Source: Variovorax sp. E3 (lineage in GTDB: Bacteria > Pseudomonadota > Gammaproteobacteria > Burkholderiales > Burkholderiaceae_C). Taken from it: a stretch of 57,670 bases of DNA. The DNA lies in contig NZ_MOWM01000031.1 of the NCBI RefSeq assembly GCF_016082275.1, positions 1-57,670 on the forward strand, read 5' to 3'. Of this stretch, positions 38,139 through 46,848 are shown piece by piece; position 1 is the first letter of the stretch, and each line of letters opens with the position of its first letter. Both the position numbers and the translations under genes were made by a program. The notes under the pieces were generated by a model. It did not search any database. It was not told where the DNA came from and saw only the letters and a list, made by a program, of their open reading frames with translations.

Positions 38139-38831
38139 ATGACCCAAGCATTGAACCTCCTGCACATCGACGCCAGCGCCCGCCCGGGCCGTTCCGACAC
38201 CGACCCGCACGGCTCGCACACGCGGCGCCTTTCCGCGCGCTTCGTCCAGCGCTGGCACGGCGCGCGGCCCGGTGATCGCATCGACTACCTCGACGTGGGC
38301 CAGCAGCCGCCCGCGCACGTCAACGGCCGCTGGATCCACGCGGCCTTCACGCCGCCGGCTGCGCGCGAGCCGTGGATGGCCGAGGCGCTTGCCGAAAGCG
38401 ACCGACTGGTCGACCAGCTCGTGGCCGCCGACGTCATCGTGGTCGGCTTGCCCATGTACAACTTCAGCGTGCCCGCGCAGTTCAAGGCGTGGATCGACAA
38501 CATCGTGCGCGTGGGCCGCACCTTCGGCTTCGACCGTTCGCGCGGCGCCGTGCCGTACTGGCCGTTGCTGGCGGACGCGGGCAAGCGCGTGGTGCTGCTC
38601 GGCGCGCGCGGCGATCACGGCTACGACGCCGGCGGGCGCGTCGCGCACCTCAACCACACGGAGAACAGCGTGCGCTCGGCCCTCGGCTACATTGGCATCA
38701 CCGAGGTGTTCGAAGCGGCGGTGGAGTCCGACGAATTCGGCGGCGAACAGCTCGCGCAGTCGATGCGGCGCGCGGAGCAGCGCGTGGACGGGCTGGTCGA
38801 TCGCCTGTTGCGCTCGCACGCTGCTGCCTGA
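38139..38831 (+). CDS. FMN-dependent NADH-azoreductase/quinone reductase-like flavoprotein, copy 2
   Basis: A 230-residue flavodoxin-fold protein, clearly paralogous to the one at 32694-33365 (shared LHIDASARPG, GSHTRRLSARF versus GSHSRRLSQHF, VVGLPMYNFSVPAQFKAWID, FDRSRG). It binds FMN and probably reduces quinones or related acceptors with NAD(P)H. Control by the divergent LysR gene is likely. Confidence 0.9.
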   Translation: MTQALNLLHIDASARPGRSDTDPHGSHTRRLSARFVQRWHGARPGDRIDYLDVGQQPPAHVNGRWIHAAFTPPAAREPWMAEALAESDRLVDQLVAADVIVVGLPMYNFSVPAQFKAWIDNIVRVGRTFGFDRSRGAVPYWPLLADAGKRVVLLGARGDHGYDAGGRVAHLNHTENSVRSALGYIGITEVFEAAVESDEFGGEQLAQSMRRAEQRVDGLVDRLLRSHAAA

Positions 38832-38857
38832 CGCGAACCTGCGGCTGTCGTCGCGCC

Positions 38858-39562
38858 TCAGGCCGGCTTGCGCATCGCGAGCAGGTAGCCCACGCGCAGC
38901 GAGCCGTGGAGCCGGAAGTTGCGCGTGAGCGGGTTGTAGCCCAGGCCGCGCTGGTCGTGCAGCACGAGGCCGGCCTTGGCGGCGGCCGCCTTGAGCTCGT
39001 TCGGGCGGATCAGCTTGGCGTAGTCGTGCGTGCCGCGCGGCAGGATGCGCAGCACCCGCTCCGCGCCGAAGATGGCGATGAGCCAGGCCCACGGCGTGCG
39101 GTTGATGGTCGAGAAGAACACCCAGCCGCCCGGCCTGGCCATGCGCGCGCAGGCCTGGATGACGGCGTCCGGCGACGGCACGTGCTCGAGCATTTCCATG
39201 CAGGTCACCACGTCGAACGCGGCCTCGCATTCGTCGGCCAGGTCTTCGGCGGAAACGGCGCGGTAGGCCACCGTGGCGGCGCTCTTGCCGGCATGGATCG
39301 CCGCCACCTTGAGCGGCTTGTGCGCCAGGTCGATGCCCAGCACCTCGGCCCCGCGTCCGGCCATCGCCTCGGCAAGAATGCCGCCGCCGCAGCCGACATC
39401 CAGCGCCTTGCGGCCCCGCAGGCCGGCGAGCCCGTCGATCCATTCGAGGCGCAGCGGGTTGATCTCGTGCAGCGGGCGGAATTCGGAGAGCGGGTCCCAC
39501 CAGCGCTCGGCCAGCGCCTGGAATTTGGCCAGTTCGGCGGGATCGAAATTTGCGGTGCGCAT
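38858..39562 (-). CDS. ubiG: Ubiquinone biosynthesis O-methyltransferase UbiG
   Basis: A 234-residue SAM-dependent enzyme that performs both O-methylations of ubiquinone synthesis. The SAM site LDVGCGGGILAEAMA, the typical N terminus FQALAERWWDPLSEFRPLHE and the downstream VTCMEMLEHVPSP, FFSTINRTPWAW and GTHDYAKLIRP are UbiG hallmarks. It acts at the inner membrane on the polyprenylated ring. It follows the DUF393 gene by 15 bases, in the same direction. Length is normal. Confidence 0.97.
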   Translation of the reverse strand: MRTANFDPAELAKFQALAERWWDPLSEFRPLHEINPLRLEWIDGLAGLRGRKALDVGCGGGILAEAMAGRGAEVLGIDLAHKPLKVAAIHAGKSAATVAYRAVSAEDLADECEAAFDVVTCMEMLEHVPSPDAVIQACARMARPGGWVFFSTINRTPWAWLIAIFGAERVLRILPRGTHDYAKLIRPNELKAAAAKAGLVLHDQRGLGYNPLTRNFRLHGSLRVGYLLAMRKPA

Positions 39563-39577
39563 GTGTTTCTCCTTGGA

Positions 39578-39970
39578 TTACCAGTGGCCCCGCGCGCGGT
39601 TCCAGCGGTAGAGCAGGCGCGCGAAGCGGTTGTAGGACCAGGCGGCGAGCGTTCGCAGCCCGGGCCATTGCAGGGGGCGGGCGAGCCAGCGCCATGCCGG
39701 CGACAGCGACAACACGCCGGCGAGCGCATCGGCGCCGATGCGCGTGGCGCCCGAGGGGTCGACCAGGTGCAGGCGCTCCCGCACGTCTTCCAGCCGCAGG
39801 CCGAGCGGCTCGAGCACTTCCGGGCGGGCGTGCACGTCGATCCATTCGACGTTCGCGGCGGGCAGGCTGTCGCGCATGGCACAGACGCCGGCGTCGCAGA
39901 CCGGGCAGGCGCTGTTGTAGTAGACGGTCGTGGGGGCGGCGGCTTCGATGGCTTCGGCGGGTTCTGGCAT
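39578..39970 (-). CDS. DUF393 (DCC family) thiol-disulfide oxidoreductase-like protein
   Basis: A 130-residue protein with the DCC signature YYNSACPVCDAGVCAMRD, a thioredoxin-like C-x-x-C at the N-terminal end of a helix. The C-terminal half (WRWLARPLQWPGLRTLAAWS, then YRWNRARG) is typical of DUF393. Function is predicted only as redox. The ATG at 39970 is preferred over one 11 codons upstream, because that start would lie under the operator-like palindromes of the divergent ArsR gene. Confidence 0.88.
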   Translation of the reverse strand: MPEPAEAIEAAAPTTVYYNSACPVCDAGVCAMRDSLPAANVEWIDVHARPEVLEPLGLRLEDVRERLHLVDPSGATRIGADALAGVLSLSPAWRWLARPLQWPGLRTLAAWSYNRFARLLYRWNRARGHW

Positions 39971-40001
39971 GTCGGCTCCTGTGCGGCCGATTGTGCCATT
40001 C

Positions 40002-40031
40002 ATTTAGCTAAATGCCTAAATAACTAATTAG
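40002..40031. promoter_or_regulatory. Two AT-rich palindromes, probable ArsR operator
   Basis: ATTTAGCTAAAT (40002-40013) and CTAATTAG (40024-40031) are perfect palindromes, 20 bp centre to centre, in an otherwise GC-rich region. They lie between the divergent DUF393 and ArsR genes. TAAAAT at 40052-40057 sits seven bases before the arsR ATG and no ribosome binding site is visible, so a leaderless message is possible. Confidence 0.6.
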
Positions 40032-40063
40032 AGAATTGACTACCCCCGGCGTAAAATCGGTCG

Positions 40064-40387
40064 ATGGAAAAAGTATTCGAAGCGCTGGCATCCACGCCCC
40101 GGCGCAAGATCCTGGCGTACCTGTCGGAAGCCGAGCTTTCGGCGGGCGACATCGCCACGCGCTTCGAGATGTCGAAGCCTTCGCTGTCCAAGCACCTGAA
40201 AATTCTCGAGGGAGCCGGGCTGGTCAAGGCCGAGAAGCGGGGCCAGTTCGTCTTCTACAGCCTGCAGCGCGAGAGCCTGGCCAACACGCTGACCGGCTTC
40301 GTGCAGGCGGTGTGCCCGGTGTCCAAGGCGCTGAAGAAGGAAAGCCGCGCGCTGGCCGAGCGCCGCCCCCCCGCGCCGAAGGCCTGA
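40064..40387 (+). CDS. ArsR-family winged-helix repressor (SdpR-like)
   Basis: A 107-residue regulator: MEKVFEALASTPRRKILAYL opens the fold, and the recognition region is GDIATRFEMSKPSLSKHLKI with the wing GLVKAEKRGQFVFYSL. No metal-binding CxC motif is present; one Cys lies near the C terminus (AVCPVSKALK). This subgroup is usually autoregulated and linked to SdpI-like or unrelated neighbours. The palindromes just upstream are its likely operator, and the DUF393-ubiG operon is a possible target. Confidence 0.9.
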   Translation: MEKVFEALASTPRRKILAYLSEAELSAGDIATRFEMSKPSLSKHLKILEGAGLVKAEKRGQFVFYSLQRESLANTLTGFVQAVCPVSKALKKESRALAERRPPAPKA

Positions 40388-40492
40388 GGCATGCAAGATG
40401 TGGTGCGCTCGCCATATCGCGGCATGCCGATCGCCACGATACTGTCCATGGAGACTCCCGCCGGCGATGCCCCGGCTGCTTGAACAAGACCA

Positions 40493-43265
40493 ATGAATTC
40501 CTCGGGCCCTTCGAAACTGCGCTTCGGTCTGCACACGCGCCTCAGCCTCGGTGTCGCGGCTGTCGTCCTCACCGCCACCTTCGCGATCGCGACCTACGCA
40601 CTGCACCTCGTCAAGGGCAACATGCGCGCCTCGATCGCCAGCGAGCAGCTGGCACGGGGTGTCCGCCATCGCGGACGCCATCGACCAGAAACTGGGCAGC
40701 CGCCGCATCCTGCTGCAGACCTTCGGCGACAGCGTGGAAGCGCAAGACTTCGCGGACGCGGCGCCGCTGCAGGCCTTTCTGGAAAAACACGCGGCGCTGA
40801 AGCTGGCCTTCGACAACGTCGCGCTCATCGACATGACCGGCGACCTGGTGGCCAACCAGAACGGCCGGGCCGCCATCGGCACGGTGAACCTCAAGGACCG
40901 CGCCTACTTCCAGCAGACGGTGGCGTCCAAGGCCGGCATCATCTCGCAGCCCTACCGCAACCGCCTGAACGGGCTCGCGCAGGTGGCCATCACCGAGCCC
41001 GTGCTGGACAACGCGGGGCAGGTGCGCTTCGTCATTTCGGGCGCGATCAACCTCAAGGACCGCAACATCCTGGGCACGCTCGCCGAGGTCAAGATCGGCA
41101 AGACCGGCTACCTGTTCATCACGACCACCGACGGCGTCGTGATCGACCATCCGCGCACCTCGCGCATCCTGAACCGGGTGCCGTCCGAGGGCGCGGCCAG
41201 CCCGCAGCTGCTGCGCGCCATGGCCGGCTTCGAGGGCACCAGCGAAGGCGTCGACGAGAGCGGCGTGCCCGGCCTCTACGCCTTCGACCGCACCGAGCAG
41301 ACCAACTGGATCGTCGGGTCGATGTACCCGAGCGCCGAGGCCTTTGCCGGCATCGACGCCATCGAGCGCGGCGCCTGGGTCGGCGCTTTGCTGCTCGCGC
41401 TGACGGCCGGCGCACTGGCCCTGGGCGTGGCGCGGCGGCAGCTGCGGCCACTGGCCGACCTGCACCGGCACATGCAGGTGGCGCAGCAGTCGCCCGCCGA
41501 AGCCACGGCGCCCCTGCGCTACGCGCCCGACGAAATCGGCGACCTGGCCCGCACCTTCGACGAGCTGATGAAGCAGCGCCGCGCCAGCGAACTCAGCCTG
41601 GCGCACAGCGAGGCGCAGATACGCACCATCGCGGACAGCATCCCGGCGATGGTTTCGCACGTGGACGCGTCGCTGCGCTACACCTTCGTCAACGCGCACA
41701 TCCGGACGCTGCACAACCACGCGCCGCTGGTCGGCCGCTTGATGCCCGAGGTGCGCGGCACAAGAGACTTCTCCATCGTCGAGCCGTACTTCATGCGCGC
41801 GCTGGCCGGCGAAACCGTGATCCTCGAGAAACCGGGCGACGCCGGGCTGGGCATCGGCAACCGCACTTTCAAGGCGCACTACATTCCCGACGTCGATGCC
41901 GACGGCGTGGTGCGCGGCGTGTTCTCCATGACCTTCGACATCACGGAGGAAGTGACCATCCGCAAGGCCCTGACCGAGCAGGAGAAGCGGCTGCGCGACG
42001 TGACCGACAGCATTCCGGCGCTGGTCGGGTATTTCGACCGCAACCAGAACTGCCTGTTCGGCAACATCCGGGCGCGGCAGAGGGCGGGCGTGAACGACGG
42101 CTCGCTGGTGGGCGCCACCTTGCGCTCGGCCATCGGCGAGGCCATGTACGCGCAGCACAAGCCTTACCTGCCGGTGATGTTCTCGGGCAAGAAGGTGCGC
42201 TTCTCGGTGCGCGCGCCCATGCGCGGCAAGGAAGGCTTCTTTCAGGTCAACCTGATTCCCGACAAGAACCAGCGCGGCGAGGTGGTGGGCTTCTACCTCA
42301 TGACCTTCAACATCACGGCGCTGAAGGAAGCCGAGCTGCGCCAGGCCGAGAGCGAACTGCGCCTGCGCGCCATCACCGACAGCATGCCGGCGCTGATCAC
42401 CTACATCGACCGCGATGAAAAGATCACCTTCGCCAACGCCACGAGCCGCGAGTGGCTGGGCCTGGACCCGACGCAGGTGCTGGGGCGCCATGTGCAGGAG
42501 GTGGCGGGCCGCGAGGTCTACCTGTCGCGCCAGCCCATGATCGCGCGCGCGCTGGCGGGCGAGAAGGTCGAGTTCGAGGCGCGTACCCAGCGCAAGGGCT
42601 ACGACCGCATCACCCAGGTGATCTACGTGCCCGACGTGCGCGCCGACGGCCTGACGCACGGCATCTTCTCGCTGGCGCTGGACATCACCGCGCTGAAGGT
42701 GGTGGAGCACAAGCTCATCGAGCTGGCGCGGCTGGACACGCTCACCAACCTGCCGAACCGGCTGGCCTTCAACGAGTACCTGCCCGACGCCGTGCTGCGC
42801 GGGCGCTTCACCGGCAATTCGCTGGCGCTGATGTTCCTGGACATCGACCATTTCAAGGGCATCAACGACACGCTCGGCCACGCCGTGGGCGACGCGGTGC
42901 TGGTCGAGTACGCGCGGCGGCTGCTGGGCAGCGTGCGCGGCACCGACATGGTCGCGCGGCTCGCGGGCGACGAGTTCGTGCTGGTGCTCGAGAACCTGGG
43001 CAACCAGGACGCGGTGGCCACCGTCGCGAGCAAGATCCTGGAGCGCATCAACAACCCGCCTTTCGAGATCGAGGGGCGGCAGATCGACGTCACGACCAGC
43101 ATCGGCATCGCGTTCCACCGGGCCACCGATCCGCAGGTGACGGCGGCCGAGCTGCTGGCGCGGGCCGATGCCGCGCTCTACAACTCGAAGGCGGCGGGAC
43201 GCAACCGCTTCGAGTTCTTCGTGGCCGCCAGCATGGCGCTGGACACGCCGGCCAAGGCGCACTGA
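40493..43265 (+). CDS. Membrane-bound Cache-HAMP-PAS3-GGDEF diguanylate cyclase (frameshifted)
   Basis: An approximately 923-residue sensor. Helix 1 (LSLGVAAVVLTATFAIATYA) leads to a periplasmic dCache region (AAIGTVNLKDRAYFQQTVAS, GYLFITTTDGVVIDHP), a second helix (GAWVGALLLALTAGALALGV) and a HAMP-like segment. Three PAS domains follow, starting at TIADSIPAMVSHVD, DVTDSIPALVGYFD and AITDSMPALITYID. The GGDEF domain has LDTLTNLPNR and an AGDEF active loop, a variant usually still active, and no EAL domain follows. The frame breaks at the GGGG run at 40656-40659 (one G too many). It makes cyclic di-GMP in response to an external ligand. Confidence 0.9.
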
Positions 43266-43292
43266 GGGCGCCCGCCGCCGGCGGCGGGGCGC
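43266..43292 (+). terminator. GC-rich hairpin after the GGDEF gene
   Basis: GCGCCCGCCGCC and GGCGGCGGGGCGC form an almost perfect stem directly after the stop codon. No T tract follows, so it may be a Rho-assisted or mRNA-stabilising hairpin between convergent genes. Confidence 0.5.
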
Positions 43293-43306
43293 ATCAATCA
43301 ATCAGC

Positions 43307-43825
43307 TCAGGGCAGGGCGAGCACGTGGTTCTCGTGGCGCGCTTCGCCCAGCGTGAACCAGGTCTGGCCCATGCGCGCGAAGCCGTGCTTTTCATAGAAG
43401 CCGCAGGCGCGCCGGTTCCGCGTGTTGACCGACAGCCACAGCGCATCGCCGCCCGTGCGCTCCCTGACCGCGGCACGGGCCCGCGCGAGCAGCGCCGTGC
43501 CGACACCGGCGCGCGTGAACGGCGCCTGCACATAGAGCGTGCGCAGCTCCACATCGGAGGCCGGGGCCAGCACCTGCGGCGCATCGAAGCGCACGAGCGC
43601 GTAGCCGGCCAGGTGCGCATCGCTCTCGGCCACCAGCAGCGCCGCACGCTCGTCCTGTGCCAATGCGGCAAAGCCCGACGGCGTGAACGCGTCGAGCACA
43701 TACCGGCCCAGCAGGTCGTTCACGCCGGCGGTGGCGTAGGTGTCGAGCCAGACCTGAATGGCCAGCGCGGCCAGCGCATGGGAGTCGGCCGCGAGGGCGG
43801 GGCGAACCTGAAAAGGGAAAGGCAT
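43307..43825 (-). CDS. GNAT family N-acetyltransferase
   Basis: A 172-residue acetyltransferase. The acetyl-CoA site is LYVQAPFTRAGVGTALLARA with the Q/R-x-x-G-x-G/A pattern, and the C-terminal LSVNTRNRRACGFYEKHGF is a GNAT hallmark. It resembles RimI-like or amino-group acetyltransferases of unknown substrate. It follows the MFS exporter gene by 41 bases in the same direction. An exporter and an acetyltransferase together may act in drug or metabolite detoxification. Confidence 0.9.
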   Translation of the reverse strand: MPFPFQVRPALAADSHALAALAIQVWLDTYATAGVNDLLGRYVLDAFTPSGFAALAQDERAALLVAESDAHLAGYALVRFDAPQVLAPASDVELRTLYVQAPFTRAGVGTALLARARAAVRERTGGDALWLSVNTRNRRACGFYEKHGFARMGQTWFTLGEARHENHVLALP

Positions 43826-43866
43826 GGCGAATTCTGCCTTTCCCGCAAATGCCGCGAGGCGAAGGC

Positions 43867-45056
43867 TCAGGCCGATTGCGAAGCGCAGTCGCCCAGCGTG
43901 TGTCGCGGTTCGCGCCGGTCCAGCGCACGGCTCCACAGCGCGATCGCCAGGCCCACCAGCGTGATCAGCGCCGCCACCCAGCCCAGGGCGTGCAGCCCCG
44001 GGCCGCGCGCGATCACCACGCCGCCGACCCATGCGCCCAGCGCATTGCCCAGGTTGAAGGCCGCGATGTTCAGGCTCGACGCCAGGTTCTGGCCCGCGCC
44101 CGAGGCCTTCTCGAGCACGCGCAGTTGCATGGGCGCCACCGTCGCGAACGAGGCCAGGCCGAGCAGGCCGACGAACACCACCGCGGTGAACGGCGTGCCG
44201 ATGGTGAACTGCATTGCGCCCAGCACCACGGCCAGCGCCACCAGCGTGCCCATGATCGCGGCCATCGGCGTGCGGTCGGCCAGCTTGCCGCCGAGGATGT
44301 TGCCCACGGCCAGGCCGCCGCCGAACACCAGCAGGATCGGCGACACCGCCGATTCCGGCAGGCCCGTGAGCTGCGTCAGCACCGGCTGGATGTACGTGAA
44401 CACCACGAACACGCCGGCAAAGCCGAGCACCGTCATCGCCAGGCCGAGCAGCACCTGCGGCCGCGCCAGCACGGCGAGCTCTTCGCGCAGCGGCGCGGGC
44501 TTGGCCTCGCCCTTGACGCGCGGCACGAACACGGCGAGCACCGCAAAGGCGAGCAGGCCGATCAGCGCCACCGCCCAGAAGGCCGAACGCCAGCCGTACT
44601 GCAGCCCCAGCCACGCGCCGGCCGGCACGCCCAGCAAGGTGGCGGCGGTCAGGCCGGTGAACATGATCGCGATGGCCGAGGCGCGGCGCTCCGGCGCCAC
44701 CAGCCCGGTGGCCACCACCGAGCCGACGCCGAAGAAGGTGCCGTGCGCCAGCGAGGTGATCACGCGCGCCGCCATCAGCATTTCGTAGTTGGGCGCGACC
44801 GCACAGGCCAGGTTGCCGAGCGTGAAGATCGCCATCAGCGCCAGCAGCACCGTCTTGCGGGGCAGCCTGCGCGTGGCAATGGTGAGCACGGGCGCGCGAC
44901 CGCGACCCCGAGCGCGTAGCCCGAGATCAGCAGGCCGGCGGCCGTGATGGAGACTTGAAGATCCGTAGAGACCTGCAGCAGCAGGCCCATGATGACGAAC
45001 TCGGTGGTGCCTATTCCGAAGGCACCGGCGGTAAGGGCGATGAGAGCTATTGGCAT
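43867..45056 (-). CDS. MFS exporter of the DHA1 / AraJ-like group (frameshifted)
   Basis: An approximately 396-residue, 12-helix transporter. It begins MPIALIALTAGAFGIGTTEF with VIMGLLLQVS, the typical DHA1 opening. Further blocks are TSLAHGTFFGVGSVVATGLV and WRSAFWAVALIGLLAFAVLA. The frame breaks near 44897-44901 (one extra G on the coding strand restores ALGVAVGAPVLTIATRRLPR). Substrates are probably drugs or sugars. It is divergent from a LysR gene with a clear operator between them. Confidence 0.9.
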
Positions 45057-45116
45057 GATGCCCTGTACTGTGGGGACAAAGGCGCTCGATGACTAGAATG
45101 CCGCGAGTACACAGAC

Positions 45117-45135
45117 TTGTGAGTTGAAGTCACAA
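45117..45135. promoter_or_regulatory. LysR-type operator
   Basis: TTGTGAGTTGAAGTCACAA is an inverted repeat with 6-bp perfect arms and a 7-bp centre, matching the T-N11-A pattern. It lies 19 bases before the LysR gene and about 60 before the divergent MFS gene. TAGAAT at 45094-45099 is a possible -10 for the LysR gene, which would make the site autoregulatory. Confidence 0.7.
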
Positions 45136-45153
45136 AAGGAAGAAAAGCCCGCC

Positions 45154-46116
45154 ATGCCGCGCATCGACGTCAACCGTTCCGGGGAAATGGAAGCCTTCGT
45201 CCACGTGGTCGAGGCGGGCGGTTTCTCGGCGGCGGCGCGGCTGCTGGGCATGACGCCTTCGGCCGTGAGCAAGCTGGTGGCGCGCATGGAGCTGCGCCTG
45301 GGCATCCAGCTGGTGCACCGCTCCACGCGCAAGCTGCAGCTCACGCCCGAGGGCACGGAGTTCTACGAGCGCAGCCTGCGCGTGCTGGCCGACATGGACG
45401 AGGCCGAGCGCTGCGCCGCTGCCGGCGCGGCCCCGCGCGGGCGCGTGAGCATCAACGCGAGCGTGTCCTTCGGGCACCACAAGCTGGTGCCGCTGGTGCC
45501 GCGCCTGCTGGAGCTGCACCCGCAGATCACGCTCGACATCGCGCTGACCGACCGCATCGTCGACCTGATGGACGAGCGCGCCGACATCGCGATCCGCTGG
45601 GGCCAGCTGCCGTCGTCCGACCTCGTGGCGCGGCGGCTCGGCGAGACCAGCCAGTCGATCGTGGCCGCGCCTTCCTATCTCGAGAAATACGGCACGCCGC
45701 GCACGCCGCAGGAGCTGGAGGCGCACAACCGGCTGGGCTGGAGCTACCGGCGCAATTCACCCGACTGGCCGCTGCGTGTCGGCGGGCGAACGCAGTGGCT
45801 GCCGGTGGCCGGCCCGGTGCGCGCGGGCGACGGCGAAACGCTGCGGCAGCTCGCGCGGGCCGGGGCGGGCGTGGCGCGGCTGTCGCTGTATCACATCCAG
45901 GACGACATCGACGCGGGCCGGCTGGTGCCGCTGCTGCAGGAGTTCAACCCCTGCGAGGTCGAGCCGATCCACGCGGTGTACATCGGCAAGGCCGGCACGC
46001 TGCCCGCGCGGGTGCGGGCGGTGCTGGACTTTCTGGTGGCCTGCTCGGGCGTGGGCGGCGGGCGCTACACGCTCAAGCGGACCGCGCCGATGCCGGGGAA
46101 TGCGGCCGTCACCTGA
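45154..46116 (+). CDS. LysR-type regulator (CrgA/AaeR-like)
   Basis: A 320-residue regulator. HTH segment: AFVHVVEAGGFSAAARLLGM with TPSAVSKLVARMELRLG. The effector domain starts GRVSINASVSFGHHKLVPLV and includes DIAIRWGQLPSSDLVARRLG. The ATG at 45154 is used; the upstream TTG is weaker and overlaps the operator. It should control the divergent MFS-GNAT pair. Its 3' end overlaps the convergent hydratase-like gene by 52 bases, an unusually deep tail-to-tail overlap. Confidence 0.92.
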   Translation: MPRIDVNRSGEMEAFVHVVEAGGFSAAARLLGMTPSAVSKLVARMELRLGIQLVHRSTRKLQLTPEGTEFYERSLRVLADMDEAERCAAAGAAPRGRVSINASVSFGHHKLVPLVPRLLELHPQITLDIALTDRIVDLMDERADIAIRWGQLPSSDLVARRLGETSQSIVAAPSYLEKYGTPRTPQELEAHNRLGWSYRRNSPDWPLRVGGRTQWLPVAGPVRAGDGETLRQLARAGAGVARLSLYHIQDDIDAGRLVPLLQEFNPCEVEPIHAVYIGKAGTLPARVRAVLDFLVACSGVGGGRYTLKRTAPMPGNAAVT

Positions 46117-46835
46117 TCGCCACGGCGGCAAGGCAGCACGCCGACCCACGAGCCCGTGGTGACGACCGTGCCCGCCGGCACCGTGTGTCCATGGCGCGTG
46201 AGGTGGCGCAGCCAGATCGGCAGCAGCCACGCAGGGTCGGCCAGCGGATGCGTGCCCGTGCGCACCACGGTCTCGGTGCTGCCGACCTTCGTCTCGCAGC
46301 GCTGCGAGGCCCAGTCGACGGCCTTGTACGGCTGCCATTCGCCGACCGCCAGCGCGCCGTGCACCTGCGAATCGGCCAGGCGGAGCAGGGCGGGCGTGGA
46401 GGCCAGGTCTTGCCAGCGCGAGTCGACGATCTCGACCGACACGGCCATGGCATCGACGAGCGATGCGGCGTTGGCGTGGTCGAGCGTGGCCGCCTGCGCG
46501 GGCGTCACGTCCTGGCCGAGCCGCAAGGCAATTTCCGCCTCGATGCCGGGCGTGTGGAACACGAGGTCGCTGAAGTCCGCCGAGTCCGCGCGCACGCCGG
46601 CGGGAGGCAGCGGCGCATGCGTGAGCGTGGCGCTGCGCGCGCCGCCGCCCGACTTCCACGTGCCGGCCACGGCGTGGCCGTCGAACCAGCCGAGCGCGGC
46701 CGCCACGGCGTCCTGCACTTCATAGGCCTGGGCGGCGGTTTCGAGTGTGTCCAGCCAGGGCGTGGCGTCGAGCGTGCGGTTGGCGCGGCGCGCGGCCACG
46801 AGTGCGTCGGTGAGGGCGTTCAGCGAAGAATTCAT
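46065..46835 (-). CDS. 2-keto-4-pentenoate hydratase / fumarylacetoacetate hydrolase-family protein
   Basis: A 256-residue protein related to MhpD-type hydratases and decarboxylases (LDTLETAAQAYEVQDAVAAA, GTWKSGGGARSATLTHAPLP, FHTPGIEAEIALRLG with the metal-binding Glu pair, SVEIVDSRW). This fold hydrates 2-keto-enoic acids or cleaves acyl-pyruvates. It is the last gene of a leftward operon with a Bug receptor and a PLP transaminase. The substrate is unknown; a link to the glyoxylate/2-oxo acid theme of the cluster is plausible. Confidence 0.87.
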   Translation of the reverse strand: MNSSLNALTDALVAARRANRTLDATPWLDTLETAAQAYEVQDAVAAALGWFDGHAVAGTWKSGGGARSATLTHAPLPPAGVRADSADFSDLVFHTPGIEAEIALRLGQDVTPAQAATLDHANAASLVDAMAVSVEIVDSRWQDLASTPALLRLADSQVHGALAVGEWQPYKAVDWASQRCETKVGSTETVVRTGTHPLADPAWLLPIWLRHLTRHGHTVPAGTVVTTGSWVGVLPCRRGDQVTAAFPGIGAVRLSV

Positions 46836-46848
46836 GCCTCGGATCTTC

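Noticed and set aside
40611..43301. Minus-strand frame of 896 codons opposite the GGDEF gene
   Set aside because: It is a codon shadow of PAS and GGDEF domains. No domain is recognisable, and it lies across the whole real gene.
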